A DNA stretch of 64,000 nt from CAVQHY01 sp963712465 (GCA_963712465.1 CAVQHY010000006.1:372001-436000); one strand, 5' to 3'. Shown: positions 14,279 through 22,306, numbered from the stretch's first letter. Notes: a model not told the origin generated them from the letters alone. Translations and numbers: made by a program.

Positions 14279-16276
14279 GTGACCAAACTCGCCGCCTGTC
14301 TCGTCTGCCTGGCCGCCATCGCGCTGGGGCTAGCGTCCGGCGCACGCGCGGCGCCGTGCAGCTATCCGGCAGAGCGTCCGATCTGGATCGACTTCTCCGA
14401 CGGCTCGGTCAAGTTCCGCGAGCGGACGTTCGGCAAGCCCGGTCTGGTGCTCGCCTCGAGCGGCATCTCGGTGCCGAAGCGGCTACGGCTGCTCGGGCCG
14501 GTGTCCGCCTACTGGCAGATGCGCCTGTCCAGGATCGTCGGGAGCCCGACGTTTCCCGCCGAGACCGCGTCGATTCCGGGGATCGCCAACGACCTCGTGA
14601 ACAAGGCGATCGACTCGACGGGATGCGACACGCCGATCATCGGCCTGAACGAGCTCTGGGGTGGCTGGATCCGAACGCCTTGGCCCGCTGCCAACGCGCA
14701 GTACCGCGCGAACGTCCTCCTCCTCATGCAGACGATCGCCTCGCGCGGCGCCGTCTCGTACCTGCTCGTGCCAGGGAACGAGGGCCGGCCGAAGGCACCG
14801 CATACGGGCGGAGAGGCGGCGGACTGGTGGCGCCAGGCCGCGCAAGCGGGGCATCTCGTACGCGAGGTGCACTTCCACGCGCGCGTCGTCGATGATCGGG
14901 GCGTGCTGCTAGGGAGCCGCATGCGCCGGATCGCGATGCGCTCGGCGGTCGCGACGTTCAGCGACCTGGGTATCCCGCCCGAACGGATCGGCCTCCAGGT
15001 GGGCTTCCAGTCGGGACTCGGCAAGGGCGGGCGTGAGGGGCTCGAGCCGAGGGAGGCCTGGCTCGCGGTCGTCAAGCGGGAGGCGCTCGCGGTGCGGCAG
15101 GTGGTGTCGGAGATCCCGCTCGGGTCGGTGTGGTCCTGGGGGTGGGGGACATTCGGCCCGGGAACCGACGACCCCGACAAAGAGGCGGCGGCCTGCGTCT
15201 TCCTCTGGGTACGAAACCCGGCCTGGTGTGACGGCCCAGCCGCGGCGGGGGCCGCATTCGACGCCTCGCTGACGGCGGGTCAGATCAGGCTTCCCGCCGG
15301 CGTCCAGTGCTCGCTCGGCCCGGGAGCCGCGCTCCAGACGGCGGCGGTCGACGAGCTCGCCGCAGCAGTTGGTGATCGACAGGTCGCGCTCGATCTCCTG
15401 CTCGCGCGGCTGTTGCAAGGCGCCGAGTTCGGTGCGCCCGAGGGGGCAGACGTCGACGCCGCCGTTGCGCATGTGATCGAGCGCTCGTTCGAAGGGAACG
15501 CCGACGCCTACCGTGCCGAGCTCGCGGCAAGGGGCGCAGGCGAGGCGGCGGCGCGCGAGCTCGTCGCGGACGAGCTGCGCCGCCAGACGGGTCGCGCGCG
15601 GTTACGGGCGGACGGATCCGGTGACTCGCTCGACGCGTGGACCGCCCGTCGAGCCGCGGATCTGCTCGAGCAAGCGATCTGCCTCCGTGACGAGATTCCC
15701 GCCGCGAGCGGCCTCGACGGCCTCGCCAGGCTGCCGTACCTGCGGCTGCCCGAGCCCGCCTCGACCCTGGAGGCGCCCGTGACGTCCGTGGTGTTCGGCA
15801 ACGAGGTCGGGCTTGCCGGAACGGTGACGAGCGACCGGGCGTCGGAGCGGGTGAAGATCGTCGCCGAGCTCGCCGACGGCACGCGGCGAGACGTCGCGAC
15901 CGTCTCCGTGATCGACGACGGCACCTGGAGCGTGTTCGTCCGCCCGCGGGTGCGCACGGTGTATCGCGCGCTGGCAAAGGGTGCGGTGAGCGAGCCCGTG
16001 GCCATGACGGTCAGCCCGCTGGTCGAGCTCTCCGACGGGCTCGGCGTGCACGTGCGCCCGGCCCGACCTGGCGCGGTCGTGTGGCTCCAGCGCTGGAACG
16101 GGGTTCGCTGGGTCGGCGTCGCGAAGGCGCGACTCGGACGATCGTCGCGTGGGTCGTTCGACTGGGATGCGCCGTCGGGCGAGCACACGCTGCGGGCGGT
16201 CATCTCGCGCGTCGCGGCAGGGCCCGGGCTGGCGGCCGGTTCGAGCGAAGAGGTCCGCTACGCCGCGAGTCGCTAG
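14279..16276 (+). CDS. Large secreted protein, unknown, with barrel-like and Ig-like regions
   Basis: The 665-aa protein starts at GTG after GGGAGAA and has a signal peptide (LAACLVCLAAIALGLASG, cleavage near ARA). Residues ~30-340 resemble a secreted TIM-barrel glycosidase (GLNELWGG with a candidate Glu after Asn; SVWSWGWGTF). Residues ~360-480 are helical and resemble the N-terminal helical part of periplasmic SurA-type chaperones (ALDLLLARLLQGAEF, ELVADELRRQTG). Residues ~500-665 form beta-rich Ig-like modules. The combination is unfamiliar to me. It diverges from the M23-like gene. Confidence 0.7.
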   Translation: MTKLAACLVCLAAIALGLASGARAAPCSYPAERPIWIDFSDGSVKFRERTFGKPGLVLASSGISVPKRLRLLGPVSAYWQMRLSRIVGSPTFPAETASIPGIANDLVNKAIDSTGCDTPIIGLNELWGGWIRTPWPAANAQYRANVLLLMQTIASRGAVSYLLVPGNEGRPKAPHTGGEAADWWRQAAQAGHLVREVHFHARVVDDRGVLLGSRMRRIAMRSAVATFSDLGIPPERIGLQVGFQSGLGKGGREGLEPREAWLAVVKREALAVRQVVSEIPLGSVWSWGWGTFGPGTDDPDKEAAACVFLWVRNPAWCDGPAAAGAAFDASLTAGQIRLPAGVQCSLGPGAALQTAAVDELAAAVGDRQVALDLLLARLLQGAEFGAPEGADVDAAVAHVIERSFEGNADAYRAELAARGAGEAAARELVADELRRQTGRARLRADGSGDSLDAWTARRAADLLEQAICLRDEIPAASGLDGLARLPYLRLPEPASTLEAPVTSVVFGNEVGLAGTVTSDRASERVKIVAELADGTRRDVATVSVIDDGTWSVFVRPRVRTVYRALAKGAVSEPVAMTVSPLVELSDGLGVHVRPARPGAVVWLQRWNGVRWVGVAKARLGRSSRGSFDWDAPSGEHTLRAVISRVAAGPGLAAGSSEEVRYAASR

Positions 16277-16827
16277 AGCTCGGCGCTGACGCTCGCCACG
16301 TCTCGCAGCGTCGAGAACCCGTCGCCCTGGGCGGCGAGGATCGTCTCGTGCACGGCCGCATGCGGGATCGTCGCGCCGCTCGGTCCCACGAGGTCGCGCG
16401 TCGCGGTGCCGTCGGTCAGGAACACGACCTCGAGACCGCGCGCGTTCGCCTCCCGTGCCGTCGTGTCGCAGCACATGTGCGTCATGAAGCCGCCGATTAC
16501 CACTGAACGAGCACCGGCCGCGTCGAGCAGATCGTCGAGGTTGGTCCCGTCGAACGAGCCGGGAAGGTGCTTGACCACGAGCGGCTCGCCGTCGGCGGGC
16601 GCCACCTCGGGCATCGTCTCCACGGCGGGTGTTCCCGTCGCGAAGACGTCCGAGCTCGCATCCTCGTGGTGCTGCACGTGGATAATGGGCGTCCCCGTGG
16701 CGCGGGCGCGCTCGAGCAGGCCGGTGAGCCGCTCGAGCACCTGCGGCCCGTCCGGGATCAGCAGAGGGCTCTCGGGCGTGAAGTACTCGCGCTGGACGTC
16801 GATGAGGATGATCGCGGGAGATTCCAT
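16273..16827 (-). CDS. Cysteine hydrolase, isochorismatase family
   Basis: The 184-aa alpha/beta hydrolase has the family triad: Asp in ILIDVQREYF near residue 9, Lys in VVKHLPGSF, and Cys in MTHMCCDTTAREA with the preceding GGF cis-peptide region. Members hydrolyse amides such as nicotinamide, or isochorismate; the exact substrate is not clear. ATG 16827 is set by TATAGT 7 nt upstream (16835-16840), which overlaps the stop of the gene before it. It ends convergently with the large secreted protein, overlapping 4 nt. Confidence 0.85.
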   Translation of the reverse strand: MESPAIILIDVQREYFTPESPLLIPDGPQVLERLTGLLERARATGTPIIHVQHHEDASSDVFATGTPAVETMPEVAPADGEPLVVKHLPGSFDGTNLDDLLDAAGARSVVIGGFMTHMCCDTTAREANARGLEVVFLTDGTATRDLVGPSGATIPHAAVHETILAAQGDGFSTLRDVASVSAEL

Positions 16828-16834
16828 GCGGGCG

Positions 16835-16840
16835 ACTATA
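16835..16840 (-). promoter_or_regulatory. -10 box of cysteine hydrolase gene
   Basis: TATAGT on the minus strand ends 7 nt before the ATG and includes the last base of the preceding gene's stop codon. Confidence 0.5.
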
Positions 16841-17699
16841 CGGTGCAGGAGCCGGGTCGCGCGAGCTCGTCCCACTGGCGCGGCCGTGTCGTTTCGAAGT
16901 CGTACAAACTGAGCCCGATCGCGCCGCCGGCGCATGCAGCCTCGACGAAGCCCCGCACCTGACCGGGACGCGACCTGCTCGCCACGCCGCCGATCGCGTG
17001 CACGGGCATTTCACCGACTTGCTCGCGCAGGATCTCGAGGCTCCGAGCGACATAGGCTCCGGCCGTCGCCTCGTCGCGAGTGCGGTAGCTGAAGTACGCC
17101 ATCGGCAGGAAGACGTCGAAGACCGCGGCGAGATTCGCGTACGGGAACCCCGGCCAGTAGGCGGGCAGGATCTCCATACCGCGCGGCGACGGAATGATCG
17201 CCCCGAGCGGATACCCCTCTCCGGCGGCGGCGCGGATCCCGGAAGCGAGGCGGAGCAGCCGCTCGGTCCGGCGCGCCGCCGATCGCACGAGGGACGACTC
17301 GATGTCGAGGGCGAACGAGTCGAAGCGCGCCCCCGACGGGGCCTCGTAGAAGACGGCGGCCAGCGAGCGGCGAAGATCGCGTCGGAGGTTCGCGAACGAG
17401 GGAACGTACCACGCGATGACGCGAAGCCCGCGCTCGTGTGCCGCGTCGAGGAACCGAGCGACCCGGTCCGGGCGAAACAGGTCATCCGGACGGCGGTAGC
17501 TCGACGTCTCGAGAAAGATCGTGGCGATACCGCGCGCCTGCATCCGGGCGACCGCGCGCTCGGGGTTGGCCCACGAGGCGGCGTCGTACACGTCGACCCA
17601 CGTCCCGAGGCCTCGATAGCTGCTCGTGTCCGACGCCGCGGCCGGTGCCGCGCCCACGACCATGCCGAGTACCGCCAGGAGCGCGATCCGTGCTCTCAT
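16836..17699 (-). CDS. Secreted TIM-barrel (glycosidase-like) protein
   Basis: The 287-aa product has a signal peptide (MRARIALLAVLGMVVGAAPA) and then a barrel-like domain: LGTWVDVYDAASWANPERAV, IFLETSSYRR, VIAWYVPSF, FDSFALDIESSLV (candidate acidic catalytic residues), VFLPMAYFSYR and the last strand GGAIGLSLYDFETT. This resembles putative glycosyl hydrolases that act on extracellular polysaccharide. The ATG at 17699 shares a CATG tetranucleotide with the divergent methyltransferase ATG. Confidence 0.7.
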   Translation of the reverse strand: MRARIALLAVLGMVVGAAPAAASDTSSYRGLGTWVDVYDAASWANPERAVARMQARGIATIFLETSSYRRPDDLFRPDRVARFLDAAHERGLRVIAWYVPSFANLRRDLRRSLAAVFYEAPSGARFDSFALDIESSLVRSAARRTERLLRLASGIRAAAGEGYPLGAIIPSPRGMEILPAYWPGFPYANLAAVFDVFLPMAYFSYRTRDEATAGAYVARSLEILREQVGEMPVHAIGGVASRSRPGQVRGFVEAACAGGAIGLSLYDFETTRPRQWDELARPGSCTV

Positions 17700-18330
17700 G
17701 AGCCTCAGTGTGACCGCTCCGACCGACCCGCTTCGCCATTTCACGCCTCGCACCGAGACGGTATCGGTCGCCGGCGAGACGTTCGTGCTCGAGGTTCTCG
17801 ACGACGACGAGGTGCTGGACGCGGTCGGCTGGGAGGGTGCCCGCAACCCCTATTTCGGGCAGGTCTGGCCTGCGGCGGCGGCACTAGCTGACCACCTGGC
17901 GAAGCTGGGGAACCTCGGCGGCCGCACGGTGCTCGACCTGGGCTGCGGGCCGGGCCTCCTCGGAATCGTGTCCGGGCGTCTGGGCGCACACGTCACCTTC
18001 GCCGACGTCATGCCCGAGGCGCTGGCGCTCGCCGGGCGCAACGCCGGCGCGAACGGGGTCGAGGCCGAGCTCGTGGAGCTCGACCTGCGGGCGCCACTCG
18101 CGATCGGCCGCTTCGATCTCGTCCTCGCCGCCGACCTCCTCTACGAGGCATGGCTTCCAGCGGCGCTTGCCGCCGCGCTGCGCGAGCTCCTCGCTCCGGG
18201 CGGCGTGGCGCTGGTCGCCGACCCGATGCGGGGCGCCGCCGACGGCTTCGTCGAGCTCGCGGCCGCAAGCGGCTACGAGGTCGGCACGATTCGGCGCGGG
18301 CCACCGGTCAGGATCTTCCAGCTCGGGTGA
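17698..18330 (+). CDS. SAM-dependent methyltransferase (METTL/nicotinamide-N-MT-like fold)
   Basis: The 210-aa class I methyltransferase has motif I VLDLGCGPGLLGI near residue 80, an acidic post-motif strand VTFADVMPEA and motif IV-like FDLVLAADLLYE. The AGRNAGANGVEAELVELDL segment matches the lysine/small-molecule methyltransferase group. The substrate is unknown. The ATG at 17698 overlaps the divergent gene's start codon; GTG 17710 is an in-frame alternative. Confidence 0.85.
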   Translation: MSLSVTAPTDPLRHFTPRTETVSVAGETFVLEVLDDDEVLDAVGWEGARNPYFGQVWPAAAALADHLAKLGNLGGRTVLDLGCGPGLLGIVSGRLGAHVTFADVMPEALALAGRNAGANGVEAELVELDLRAPLAIGRFDLVLAADLLYEAWLPAALAAALRELLAPGGVALVADPMRGAADGFVELAAASGYEVGTIRRGPPVRIFQLG

Positions 18331-18351
18331 GCGCCGTGGTCTAATCCACAT

Positions 18352-18477
18352 GTGAGCTGGTGGCAGGCCATCGTCGTCGTCTGCGTCTTCGCCCTCGGGA
18401 TCGCCGCTATGGGCGGCGCGATCGCCACCCTCGTGCTCGTGCTGCTCGGGGGCTCGGGCCAGATCAGGCGTCCCTGA
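18352..18477 (+). CDS. Small single-span membrane protein (41 aa)
   Basis: GTG 18352 opens a frame encoding a short WWQ-starting N-terminus, then a long hydrophobic Gly/Ala/Val helix (IVVVCVFALGIAAMGGAIAT and on) and a basic end QIRRP. It sits 21 nt after the methyltransferase stop, with TAATCC a few nt before the start. No homologue can be named. Confidence 0.5.
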   Translation: MSWWQAIVVVCVFALGIAAMGGAIATLVLVLLGGSGQIRRP

Positions 18478-18489
18478 TCGCAGCCCGAA

Positions 18490-18876
18490 TCAGATTTCGT
18501 ACGTGGTCAGCTCGAGCTCGTGGCCGTCCGGGTCGGGGAAGTAGATCGAGTGCGAGACCACGTGATCCTGGTACTCGAACTCGATCCCGCGCCGGCCGAG
18601 CTCGACCTGCATCGCCTCGAACGCGAGCCGGTCGACCCGGAACGCGACGTGCGCGATCCGGATCTCGCCATGCGCGTAGCCCGCCTCGGGATCCGGTGCC
18701 TGGAACAGCGCGACCCCGGTCTGCGTCCCGGGCGCGACGAGCATGCGAGGGATGCTGTCCCACTCGTCGAGGTAGACCTCCTCGAGGCCCAGGAGGTCCT
18801 CGTACCACTCGACCGAGTGCGTCTGGTCCCGGACGACCAGCGCCACGTGATCGAGCGCGTCGATACGAGCCGGCAT
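18490..18876 (-). CDS. VOC superfamily (glyoxalase/dioxygenase-like) protein
   Basis: The 128-aa single-domain protein has two beta-alpha-beta-beta-beta modules. Likely metal ligands are His in LDHVALVVRD, His in IAHVAFRVD and Glu in DGHELELTTYE near the C-terminus. Such proteins act as glyoxalases, dioxygenases or fosfomycin-type enzymes; the substrate is not determinable. TACGAT lies 10 nt before the ATG. Confidence 0.8.
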   Translation of the reverse strand: MPARIDALDHVALVVRDQTHSVEWYEDLLGLEEVYLDEWDSIPRMLVAPGTQTGVALFQAPDPEAGYAHGEIRIAHVAFRVDRLAFEAMQVELGRRGIEFEYQDHVVSHSIYFPDPDGHELELTTYEI

Positions 18877-18898
18877 CGCGCGGGAGATCGTAGCTCCG

Positions 18899-19864
18899 TC
18901 ATGGGAGGTCGGCAAACCGGTCCGTGGCGCGAACCAGCTCCCGGCCGAGGCGCTCGTCGTCGCCGGCGTGGTCGGCATCGGGGACGACCACGAGCTCGGC
19001 GCGCGGCCACACGCGCCTGAGCTCCCACGCGTTTCCGAGGGGCGCCTGGAAGTCGAAGCGTCCGTTGACGAGGATGCCCGGGATCTCCGCCAGCGCGCCG
19101 GCGTCGCGGAGAAGGATCCCGTCCTCCAGCCAGGCGTTGTGGCGGACGTAGTGGGTCACGATCCGTGCGAACGCGAGCGCATAGTCAGGGTCGGTGAATC
19201 TCTCCGCGAGGCCGGTTTGCGGAGGCCACGCCGGCGTCGCGGACTCCCACGTGCACCAGGCCTCGGCGGCCTGCCGCCGGACGGCGGGATCCGAATCGTT
19301 CAGGAGCCGGTGGTATGCGTCGACGGTGTCATCGCCACGTTCCGCGACCGGCAGCGCATCCTGCAGGCGTTCCCATTGCTCGGGAAAGAGGCGGGCCAGA
19401 CCGCCACGGAACGCCCAGTCGAACTCTGTGTGACGTCCGGTCGTGACGCCGAACAGGATCATTTCCCGGACTCGATGCGGATGCGCCTCGGCGTAGGCCA
19501 GCGCGAGCGTGCTGCCCCAGGACCCGCCGAAGACCAGCCAGCGATCGACGTCGAGGTGTCGGCGAAGGAGCTCGATGTCCGCGACCAGATTCGCGGTGGT
19601 GTTGGCCGCGAGGTCGGTGTCGTGGTTGCTCGCGTGCGGCCTGCTTCGCCCACAGTTGCGCTGGTCGAACAGCACGAGACGGTATGCGCTCGGATCGAAG
19701 AGCGTGCGAGACCACGGCGTGCATCCCGAGCCGGGACCGCCGTGCAGCACGACGGCTGGCTTCCCTGACGGGTCGCCGCACGTCTCCCAGTAGATCGAGT
19801 CTCCCTGCCCGACGTCGAGCAGGCCGCGGTCGTAAGGCTCGATTTCCGGATAGAGATGAGTCAT
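18899..19864 (-). CDS. pip: Proline iminopeptidase (alpha/beta hydrolase)
   Basis: The 321-aa enzyme removes N-terminal proline from peptides. Family hallmarks are the oxyanion motif LHGGPGSGC, the LVLFDQRNCGRSRPH segment typical of prolyl aminopeptidases, the nucleophile elbow FGGSWGSTLALAYA, and late Asp (NGRFDFQAPL) and His (PDADHAGDD) completing the triad. Length is usual. TAGTCT lies 14 nt upstream of the ATG, so a short leader is possible. The start diverges from the COG4315 gene. Confidence 0.93.
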   Translation of the reverse strand: MTHLYPEIEPYDRGLLDVGQGDSIYWETCGDPSGKPAVVLHGGPGSGCTPWSRTLFDPSAYRLVLFDQRNCGRSRPHASNHDTDLAANTTANLVADIELLRRHLDVDRWLVFGGSWGSTLALAYAEAHPHRVREMILFGVTTGRHTEFDWAFRGGLARLFPEQWERLQDALPVAERGDDTVDAYHRLLNDSDPAVRRQAAEAWCTWESATPAWPPQTGLAERFTDPDYALAFARIVTHYVRHNAWLEDGILLRDAGALAEIPGILVNGRFDFQAPLGNAWELRRVWPRAELVVVPDADHAGDDERLGRELVRATDRFADLP

Positions 19865-19940
19865 CAGTTTGCCGACCGAGACTAAGCGCGCTCGATCTGG
19901 CCGACCGTAACGCCTCGCGGCGCGGCGAGACGGCATCTGC

Positions 19941-20393
19941 ATGTCCAGACACATCGCACTCATCGCCGTTCTCGCCGTCGCGGCGTTCGCCGCGGCCGCC
20001 GCGCCCGCCACCGCCGCGCCGGCGGCCGGGGAGGCGCAGGCCACCGTCACCGTCCGCTCGTCGGCCTTCGGCCGGATCCTCTTCGACAGCCGCGGTTTCA
20101 CCCTCTACGCGTTCACCCGCGACCCGCGCGGTCGCAGCGCCTGCTACGGGGCGTGCGCGACGGCGTGGCCTCCGTACATCGTCCGCGGAGCGCTTCGGGC
20201 GCCCGCCGGAGTGAAGCGGTCGCTGCTCGGGACGACCCGACGCAGCGACGGCTCGCGCCAGCTCACGGTCGCCGGACGGCCCGTCTACTTCTACGTCGGC
20301 GACCGCCGCGTCGGCCAGGTGAGCTGCCAGAACGTCCGCGAGTTCGGCGGACTCTGGCTCGTCGTTCGCGCGAACGGGACGATCGTCCGCTGA
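19941..20393 (+). CDS. Secreted COG4315-type repeat protein
   Basis: The 150-aa protein has an Ala-rich signal peptide (IALIAVLAVAAFAAAAAPAT). Two copies of the family repeat follow: ILFDSRGFTLYAFTRD with SACYGACATAWPPY, and LTVAGRPVYFYVGD with VSCQNVREFGGLWLVV. Such proteins are predicted extracellular or lipoprotein-like and of unknown function; the paired Cys suggest a disulphide. Confidence 0.85.
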   Translation: MSRHIALIAVLAVAAFAAAAAPATAAPAAGEAQATVTVRSSAFGRILFDSRGFTLYAFTRDPRGRSACYGACATAWPPYIVRGALRAPAGVKRSLLGTTRRSDGSRQLTVAGRPVYFYVGDRRVGQVSCQNVREFGGLWLVVRANGTIVR

Positions 20394-20423
20394 CTCGTTC
20401 GTCACGAGGTCGCGACGGGAGCT

Positions 20424-20665
20424 TTGCGATCGTCGGCCGGCACGAGAGCTGACCGAGCTCGCCGGCTTCGTCGAAGGGCGAGGAGCTCGCCGCCGCGCTG
20501 CTGATCCAGGGCGAGGCCGGGATCGGGAAGACGACGGCATGGCGGAAGAGGGTCACTCTCGCGCCAAAGCTCCTACCGCGTCCTGGTCGCCGCCCCTGCC
20601 GAGGCCGGGGATCTTCAGGCTCTTTGCGCCGCGTTTGCAGCCCTCACGCACGCTGATCCTCTCGT
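20424..20665 (+). pseudogene. Remnant of a LuxR-type ATPase regulator (AAA N-terminus only)
   Basis: Three frames in succession give pieces of a large ATP-binding LuxR regulator: IVGR then RELTELAGFVEG, then ALLIQGEAGIGKTTAW with an intact Walker A, then RQSSYRVLVAAPAEAGDLQA. At least two frameshifts separate them. The sequence breaks off at ~20665, where a different protein's coding begins. It is clearly non-functional. Confidence 0.7.
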
Positions 20666-21037
20666 AGTCCGGCCCACACGTTCCCGCTCGGCGCGAACAC
20701 CGTCACCCGCAATGCAACGGACAACGCCGGTAACACGGGCACGGGCTCGACGAGCTTCACCGTGGTCGTCGACTCGCCGAGCGTGTGCACGCTGACGAGG
20801 CAATTCGTGCAGGGGTCGGCGCGCTACCAAGCTCTGAGCGCGCCGGCGAAGCGTGTGGTCGACGCGGCGGTCACCGGAGCGTGCGTGATCCTGACGAAGA
20901 TCGGGCCGCAGACGCTTCCGAGCAAGAAGCCGCAGTTCATTCAGGCGTACAAGGACGCCGTCGGGGCTCTGGGGAGCGCCGGCTGGCTGACCGCAGGGCA
21001 GGTGGCCACGCTGAGGTCGCTCGCCGACGGGCTGTAG
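20666..21037 (+). pseudogene. 3' fragment of a HYR/Ig-domain secreted protein
   Basis: The frame encodes FPLGANTVTRNATDNAGNTG and SFTVVVD, the end of a HYR-like beta-sandwich, then a ~80-residue helical tail (VCTLTRQFVQGSARYQALS to VATLRSLADGL) and a stop at 21035-21037. There is no start or signal peptide. The 5' part is replaced by the LuxR remnant, so this looks like a recombination or deletion scar. Confidence 0.6.
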
Positions 21038-21048
21038 AGGGCGAGGTG

Positions 21049-21090
21049 TCGGCTAGCCGAGGTAGGGCTCGTCGAGGGCGGGGAGCCCCG
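21049..21090 (-). repeat. Duplicated 3' end of a cupin gene
   Basis: On the minus strand this encodes ALDEPYLG then stop, matching the end LVLDEPYLG of the cupin at 21789. About 42 bp are shared with ~85% identity (compare 21785-21826). The two tails flank the VapBC module as a direct repeat. Confidence 0.65.
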
Positions 21091-21106
21091 GGGCGGCAGC
21101 GTGGTT

Positions 21107-21532
21107 TCAGGCGTCTCTTGGAAGCAGCTGAAACGCCGTCTTGGCGGCCAATGGTCGCATGGCGCGAAAGTGCCGCTCGTCGAAGGTAGCGATCCGGTTT
21201 GTGTCGACGCGGTGGGCGATGACCACGATCGAGAGGTCGGTGAGGCCGGGCTCGACGTCACCGTACGTCTCCTCGAGCCTGGCGACGGTGTCGTACTCGT
21301 GTGGTTCCAGGGCTTCGACCCGATAACGACCGGCCGCGAGATCGGCGAGGAACCCCCGCCGGGAGGCTTCTCCGAGCCTGGTGTGGATGAGGTAGTCGAC
21401 CTCCGCCGTGACGGGTGCCGGGAGAACGAGGTCGCCAGGCTCGTCTCGGAAAAGCGCCTCGACCTCGGCTTGGTAGGGGTCTCGACGGTCGTGCATGGCG
21501 ACCAGCGGGCCGGTGTCGAGGACGAGGGTCAG
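21107..21532 (-). CDS. vapC: VapC-type PIN-domain toxin
   Basis: The 141-aa PIN domain begins LTLVLDTGPLVAMHDRRD if CTG 21532 is used; this adds the essential first Asp (VLDTGP) that the later ATG at 21496 would lose. Other acidic residues are Glu in VTAEVDYL and Asp in LTDLSIVVIA, with TNRIATFDERHF near the end. PIN toxins cleave tRNA or rRNA. The CTG overlaps the antitoxin stop (CTGA), the usual coupled antitoxin-toxin order. Confidence 0.88.
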   Translation of the reverse strand: MTLVLDTGPLVAMHDRRDPYQAEVEALFRDEPGDLVLPAPVTAEVDYLIHTRLGEASRRGFLADLAAGRYRVEALEPHEYDTVARLEETYGDVEPGLTDLSIVVIAHRVDTNRIATFDERHFRAMRPLAAKTAFQLLPRDA

Positions 21533-21756
21533 TCGCCGAACCCGGCCAGGAGCTGATGCTCGGGGATGTCTGCGACCGAGGTGCCCGGCCCCTCGCCGCT
21601 ACGTGCACCGGCGAAGCTTCGATCCGCTCGTGGCTCGCCGGCGTACGCACGGATGGCGGCGCGGATGATCTGTGCCTGAGACATCCGTTCGCGCTCAGCG
21701 AGCCACTCCAGACGATCGACCTCGGCGTCGGTGAGATAGACGCTCGTCTTCTTCAT
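21529..21756 (-). CDS. vapB: Ribbon-helix-helix antitoxin, VapB-like
   Basis: The 75-aa protein starts MKKTSVYLTDAEVDRLEWLA, a CopG/RHH DNA-binding domain (strand then two helices, SQAQIIRAAIRAY). A disordered, Gly/Ser-rich tail follows that would wrap the toxin. The gene lies directly upstream of vapC with a 4-nt overlap. Its promoter carries a direct repeat suited to binding by an RHH dimer pair. Confidence 0.88.
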   Translation of the reverse strand: MKKTSVYLTDAEVDRLEWLAERERMSQAQIIRAAIRAYAGEPRADRSFAGARSGEGPGTSVADIPEHQLLAGFGD

Positions 21757-21778
21757 GCACGTAGGGTAACACGTAGGG
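21757..21778 (-). promoter_or_regulatory. vapB promoter with two CACGTAGGG direct repeats
   Basis: CACGTAGGG occurs at 21758-21766 and 21770-21778, a 12-bp period. On the minus strand TACCCT ends 6 nt before the vapB ATG and lies between the repeats, so antitoxin binding would block transcription. Confidence 0.6.
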
Positions 21779-21788
21779 CAGCAGTCGG

Positions 21789-22118
21789 CTAGCCGAGGTA
21801 TGGCTCGTCGAGGACGAGGAGCCGCGCAGCCTCTGCGCCGTAGTTCGTGCCGCGGTGCGGGGCCCCGGGCGGGAGCGTGAAGCCCTGGCCCGCCCGCGCG
21901 ACGAGCTCGGGGCGGCCGTCCGAGAACGCGTACGTGATGGCGCCGGCGAGCACGTAGGCCACGTGCGCGACCTCGCAGAACTCCGGCCGGCTCGCGCCGG
22001 GGGCGTACTCGACGATCGCCCAGCTCGCGCCTGCCGCCTCGGTCCGGCGGGCGAGCACTCCGGGCGCCTCCTCGCTCCACGTCAGCCCGTCGAGCTCGAA
22101 CGTCGTGGGATCGGACAT
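21789..22118 (-). CDS. Small cupin-domain protein
   Basis: The 109-aa single cupin has a beta barrel with ASWAIVEYAPGASRPEF, EVAHVAYVLAGAITYAFSDG, and the second motif GQGFTLPPGAPHRGTNYG with a His. The usual HxH pair of motif 1 is partly replaced (AHVAY), so metal binding may be weak. It is the last gene of the hydantoinase-type operon, its ATG overlapping the previous stop as TGATG. Confidence 0.8.
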   Translation of the reverse strand: MSDPTTFELDGLTWSEEAPGVLARRTEAAGASWAIVEYAPGASRPEFCEVAHVAYVLAGAITYAFSDGRPELVARAGQGFTLPPGAPHRGTNYGAEAARLLVLDEPYLG

Positions 22119-22306
22119 CAGGTCTCCTTTCGTGCGACGACGTAGCGGCGGTATAGCTCCTCGCACTCGGGGCCGCAGAAGCGCCGCTCGCTCCCCTCGA
22201 CGTCGACGACCCAGAGCTGCCTGGCGACGACCTGCCCGCAGCAGTCGCACGGCGTCACGACGGTCTCCCAGACCTGGCTCACGATCGGCCGCCAACGGCC
22301 GCTCAC
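22118..22306 (-). CDS. Small zinc-ribbon protein in hydantoinase operon
   Basis: The 62-aa product has CDCCGQ near residue 19 and CGPECEELY near 45, four to five Cys arranged as a treble-clef/zinc ribbon. GTG 22306 overlaps the hyuB stop (GTGA). Co-occurrence with hyuA/hyuB suggests an accessory or third subunit, comparable in position to small subunits of acetone-carboxylase-type complexes (inference). Confidence 0.65.
   Translation of the reverse strand: MSGRWRPIVSQVWETVVTPCDCCGQVVARQLWVVDVEGSERRFCGPECEELYRRYVVARKET

Noticed and set aside
15602..17485. A 627-codon minus-strand frame across three genes
   Set aside because: Composition is Arg/Ser/Pro-rich, it runs across real gene borders on both strands and has no motif.
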